64,000 bases of DNA from JALQUL01 sp040382935 (GTDB taxonomy: Bacteria; Pseudomonadota; Gammaproteobacteria; Burkholderiales; Burkholderiaceae_C). Made by a program: the position numbers and the translations under genes. This document shows, piece after piece, positions 62,299 through 64,000 of this stretch (within the stretch, counting starts at the first letter, position 1; each line of letters begins with the position of its first letter). The stretch spans positions 3,185 to 67,184 of the forward strand of contig JBEIEP010000013.1 in the NCBI GenBank assembly GCA_040382935.1, written 5' to 3'. The notes under the pieces are model-generated. The model did no database searches, was not told the DNA's origin, and saw nothing but the letters and a program-made list of their open reading frames with translations.

Positions 62299-62379
62299 AT
62301 CCGATGCCGTCACGAAAGGGGTTGTGGCGAAGTTAAAATATCGGGCTGACGAACCAACCGTCGTCAGGGCAAAGAGTTA

Positions 62380-62466
62380 GGAAGCGTGGCAGAGTGGTTG
62401 AATGCAGCAGTCTTGAAAACTGCCGAGGATGCAAGTCCTCCGTGAGTTCGAATCTCACCGCTTCCG
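62380..62466 (+). tRNA. tRNA-Ser (anticodon UGA)
   Basis: The acceptor stem GGAAGCG at 62380 pairs with CGCTTCC at 62459-62465. The anticodon stem GCAGT/ACTGC encloses the loop CTTGAAA with anticodon TGA at 62414-62416, reading UCA serine codons. A long variable arm (class II) and the GTTCGAATC T-loop are present. The 3' end reads GCCG after the discriminator, so CCA is not encoded and must be added by the CCA enzyme. Confidence 0.96.
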
Positions 62467-62620
62467 CCGTAGATCTCCAGTAACTTCATGAAACTTCGAT
62501 CGATGCGTTATAACCGCATGCCCAGCTTCATGATGTGCAACTTCTTTTGTAGCTGTCATTTGCCTCCAAAGAGTTGGGCATTAATTACAATGAAGCTCAG
62601 GTGCTACTGGTTTCTAGGCG

Positions 62621-63175
62621 TCACCTTAATAGCGCGTCGCGCAACTTTAGTGCTTGAGGATGATCGGGCACAAGATTCAAAGCCTTTTCCATCATCTGTA
62701 ATGCTTTGTCTCGGTCACCGTTTGCTAGGTATTGGTTTCCGGCTCTTATGTACCAGTCGGTAGCGATATATTTCGATTTTTGAGCACAAACACCCTTCTC
62801 ATGCATTTCTCCTATTTGCTCCATGGCTGCAGTAGCCTCCCAGAGACTTTGTATTTTTTCATCGGTCGCAACTTTTTTCATGTCGTCATATACCGTCCCT
62901 GCGCAAACAAGGCCGGTTACGCCGATAGCCGCTAGCATTTGGTGCATATACCAAGCCCGCCAAAACACTGCATCTTGCCGTCCAGAGTTTGCTCGCATCC
63001 AGAGCTCTTCAGTTGCCATCTTAGAGGTTTCAGTAACTGTATTCGCCTTGATCAGAATCTTGACCAAATCACTCGACGGCATCGTTTGAATTTCTTTGAT
63101 GTCAAGTGCATACGCTATACGCGACACAAACGCGAAGACGATGCATAGGATTACAACTTGTCTGATTACATTCAT
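62621..63175 (-). CDS. Exported protein with TPR-like helices, unknown function
   Basis: The start ATG at 63175 is preceded by AAGGGA at 6 nt and gives a signal peptide (VVILCIVFAFVSRIAYA). The 184-residue product has a C-terminal tetratricopeptide-like pair: IRAGNQYLANGDRDKALQMMEKALNLVPDHPQALKLRD. The middle has no recognised domain. It may be an envelope protein. It is divergent from the small gene at 63399. Confidence 0.65.
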   Translation of the reverse strand: MNVIRQVVILCIVFAFVSRIAYALDIKEIQTMPSSDLVKILIKANTVTETSKMATEELWMRANSGRQDAVFWRAWYMHQMLAAIGVTGLVCAGTVYDDMKKVATDEKIQSLWEATAAMEQIGEMHEKGVCAQKSKYIATDWYIRAGNQYLANGDRDKALQMMEKALNLVPDHPQALKLRDALLR

Positions 63176-63398
63176 ACGCCATCCCTTTATTTGATATGCC
63201 GGATACATTTCCCATGATATGACATGGGAAAGTCCGTCAGATTTCAACCGTACCGTCTGTGGAACAGACGGCAAAATGATTTGTGTATGTCCGTTGTTAG
63301 AACATGCATCGTACTTAGCAAGACACGACTCTTGGTGGTTATTCACACCAAACGTCGAAACGGTATACGAATCATCAGCACCCAAAACGTAGCCCGCT

Positions 63399-63617
63399 AT
63401 GAAAAAAGCATCTATGAAAACGGCTGATCAGAATATCCCTGAATTAAAGCGCGATGAGCTTGGCAAGGGCGTTAGAGGCAAGTACCTGAAGCGCTTTAGG
63501 CAGGGCAGCAATGTAGTGGTCCTAACGCCCGAAATTCACAAGGCATTCCCCGCGTCCGAGGCGGTCAACAAAGCCTTGGCCACTATGCTGGCCTTTGCTC
63601 AGGAAACCCAAGATTAA
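63399..63617 (+). CDS. Small RGKY-type protein, possible antitoxin
   Basis: This 72-residue protein has the pattern KGVRGKYLKRFRQGSNVVVLTPEIHKAFPASEAVNKAL, also seen in a family of small proteins near toxin-like genes in other bacteria. A PIN or other toxin gene does not follow within the visible sequence. The start is the ATG at 63399, with another in-frame ATG at 63414. Family assignment is tentative. Confidence 0.5.
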   Translation: MKKASMKTADQNIPELKRDELGKGVRGKYLKRFRQGSNVVVLTPEIHKAFPASEAVNKALATMLAFAQETQD

Positions 63618-63756
63618 CAGGTCAATCACGTCAGACAACGCGCAAACGCGTCGCAGTATCGCCTTGACCCTTATAAAATCTTATGGCCGTTGGCGAACCG
63701 AATATGATGGCGGAAGTCCATTAAAAATGAACTGGCAAAATAGGTAACCTGCCCCC

Positions 63757-63873
63757 ATGCCCTCCACCACCAGCCTATTCCTGTTCGTAGGCGCAGCCCT
63801 GCTCATGGCGCTCACCCCTGGGCCCAACATGGTCTATCTGATCTCGCGCTCCTTGTGCCGATTAAGTCCCTAA
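63757..63873 (+). pseudogene. lysE-type transporter gene truncated after 38 codons
   Basis: The reading frame starts MPSTTSLFLFVGAALLMALTPGPNMVYLISRSLC and matches the N-terminus of LysE/RhtB amino acid exporters, whose TPGPN motif is intact. After SLC the frame runs into CRLSP and a stop within 15 nt, and the rest of the protein is absent. The break coincides with a change of sequence near 63858, and a new gene with its own ribosome-binding site follows. Insertion of a mobile element is the simplest explanation. Confidence 0.75.
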
Positions 63874-63971
63874 ACTGCTGCAAATTAAAGGGGTAGCCAT
63901 CGCAGCTCTCCGAGTTTGACAGAATCGAGTTATCGAGAACGATTTTGTTAACCAAGGAAGGAGTGAGTGCG

Positions 63972-64000
63972 ATGGCTGGAATAGATATTACCGTAGATGA
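63972..64000 (+). CDS. Gene starting at the right edge, possibly of an inserted element
   Basis: An ATG at 63972 is preceded by GGAAGGAG at a good spacing and begins MAGIDITVD before the window ends. It lies about 110 nt after the lysE break. A transposase or accessory gene of an insertion element is likely from context, but nothing in the ten visible codons identifies a family. Confidence 0.4.

Noticed and set aside
1..64000. CRISPR arrays
   Set aside because: No regularly spaced direct repeats or cas genes were seen.

Overview
The window looks like chromosome of a betaproteobacterium of the order Burkholderiales, most likely a Comamonadaceae member of the Rhodoferax/Polaromonas type. This is inferred from the protein sequences, the fairly high GC, the def-fmt / LysM-dprA arrangement, the three-gene proton-translocating transhydrogenase, the Mg-type HemB and the Kdo/heptose transferases. 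No database search was possible. It carries about 60 genes, one tRNA and several repeat elements.

Region 1 (1-10225) holds the most unusual content. A five-gene minus-strand operon (9259 to 732) encodes a TolC-like outer-membrane protein, a periplasmic adaptor, a GAF-HlyD fusion, a PqqD-like/M50 protease/HlyD fusion and a shortened SecA-like ATPase. I infer an envelope-spanning export machine that combines a SecA-type motor with type I-like adaptor and outer-membrane parts. A SapC-family gene lies upstream. A DUF1566 (Lcl_C) repeat protein, cut by the window edge, converges on it and could be a surface client.

Region 2 (10410-33752) is mainly housekeeping: pyruvate kinase, AzlCD, fmt/def, LysM protein/dprA, a liv-type ABC transporter with fused permeases, a GDT1-family manganese exporter, ferredoxin-NADP reductase, pntAA/pntAB/pntB, mnmA, hemB, cca and a MATE pump. 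Inside it, a DUF4258 toxin-like gene carries a 165-bp MITE-like element inserted exactly in frame. A degenerate copy of the element and a 102-bp palindrome lie nearby.

Region 3 (33762-45510) is a defence-rich segment: a GNAT/DUF1778 toxin-antitoxin pair, a type II restriction-modification pair whose endonuclease start overlaps the malate synthase G stop, a structured element with 20-bp inverted repeats, and a type I system (hsdM, hsdS, dinD, hsdR).

Region 4 (45639-64000) has an RND efflux operon with an interposed pcm gene, a nucleotidyltransferase module with a small partner, a heme-dependent N-demethylase-like protein, NadM-Nudix, LPS core genes (waaA, waaC), a phosphomanno/glucomutase, an alkylation-repair pair (ada/alkA fusion plus ogt), a DMT transporter and tRNA-Ser(UGA). 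At the right edge a lysE-type gene is cut short, probably by an insertion whose first gene begins at 63972.
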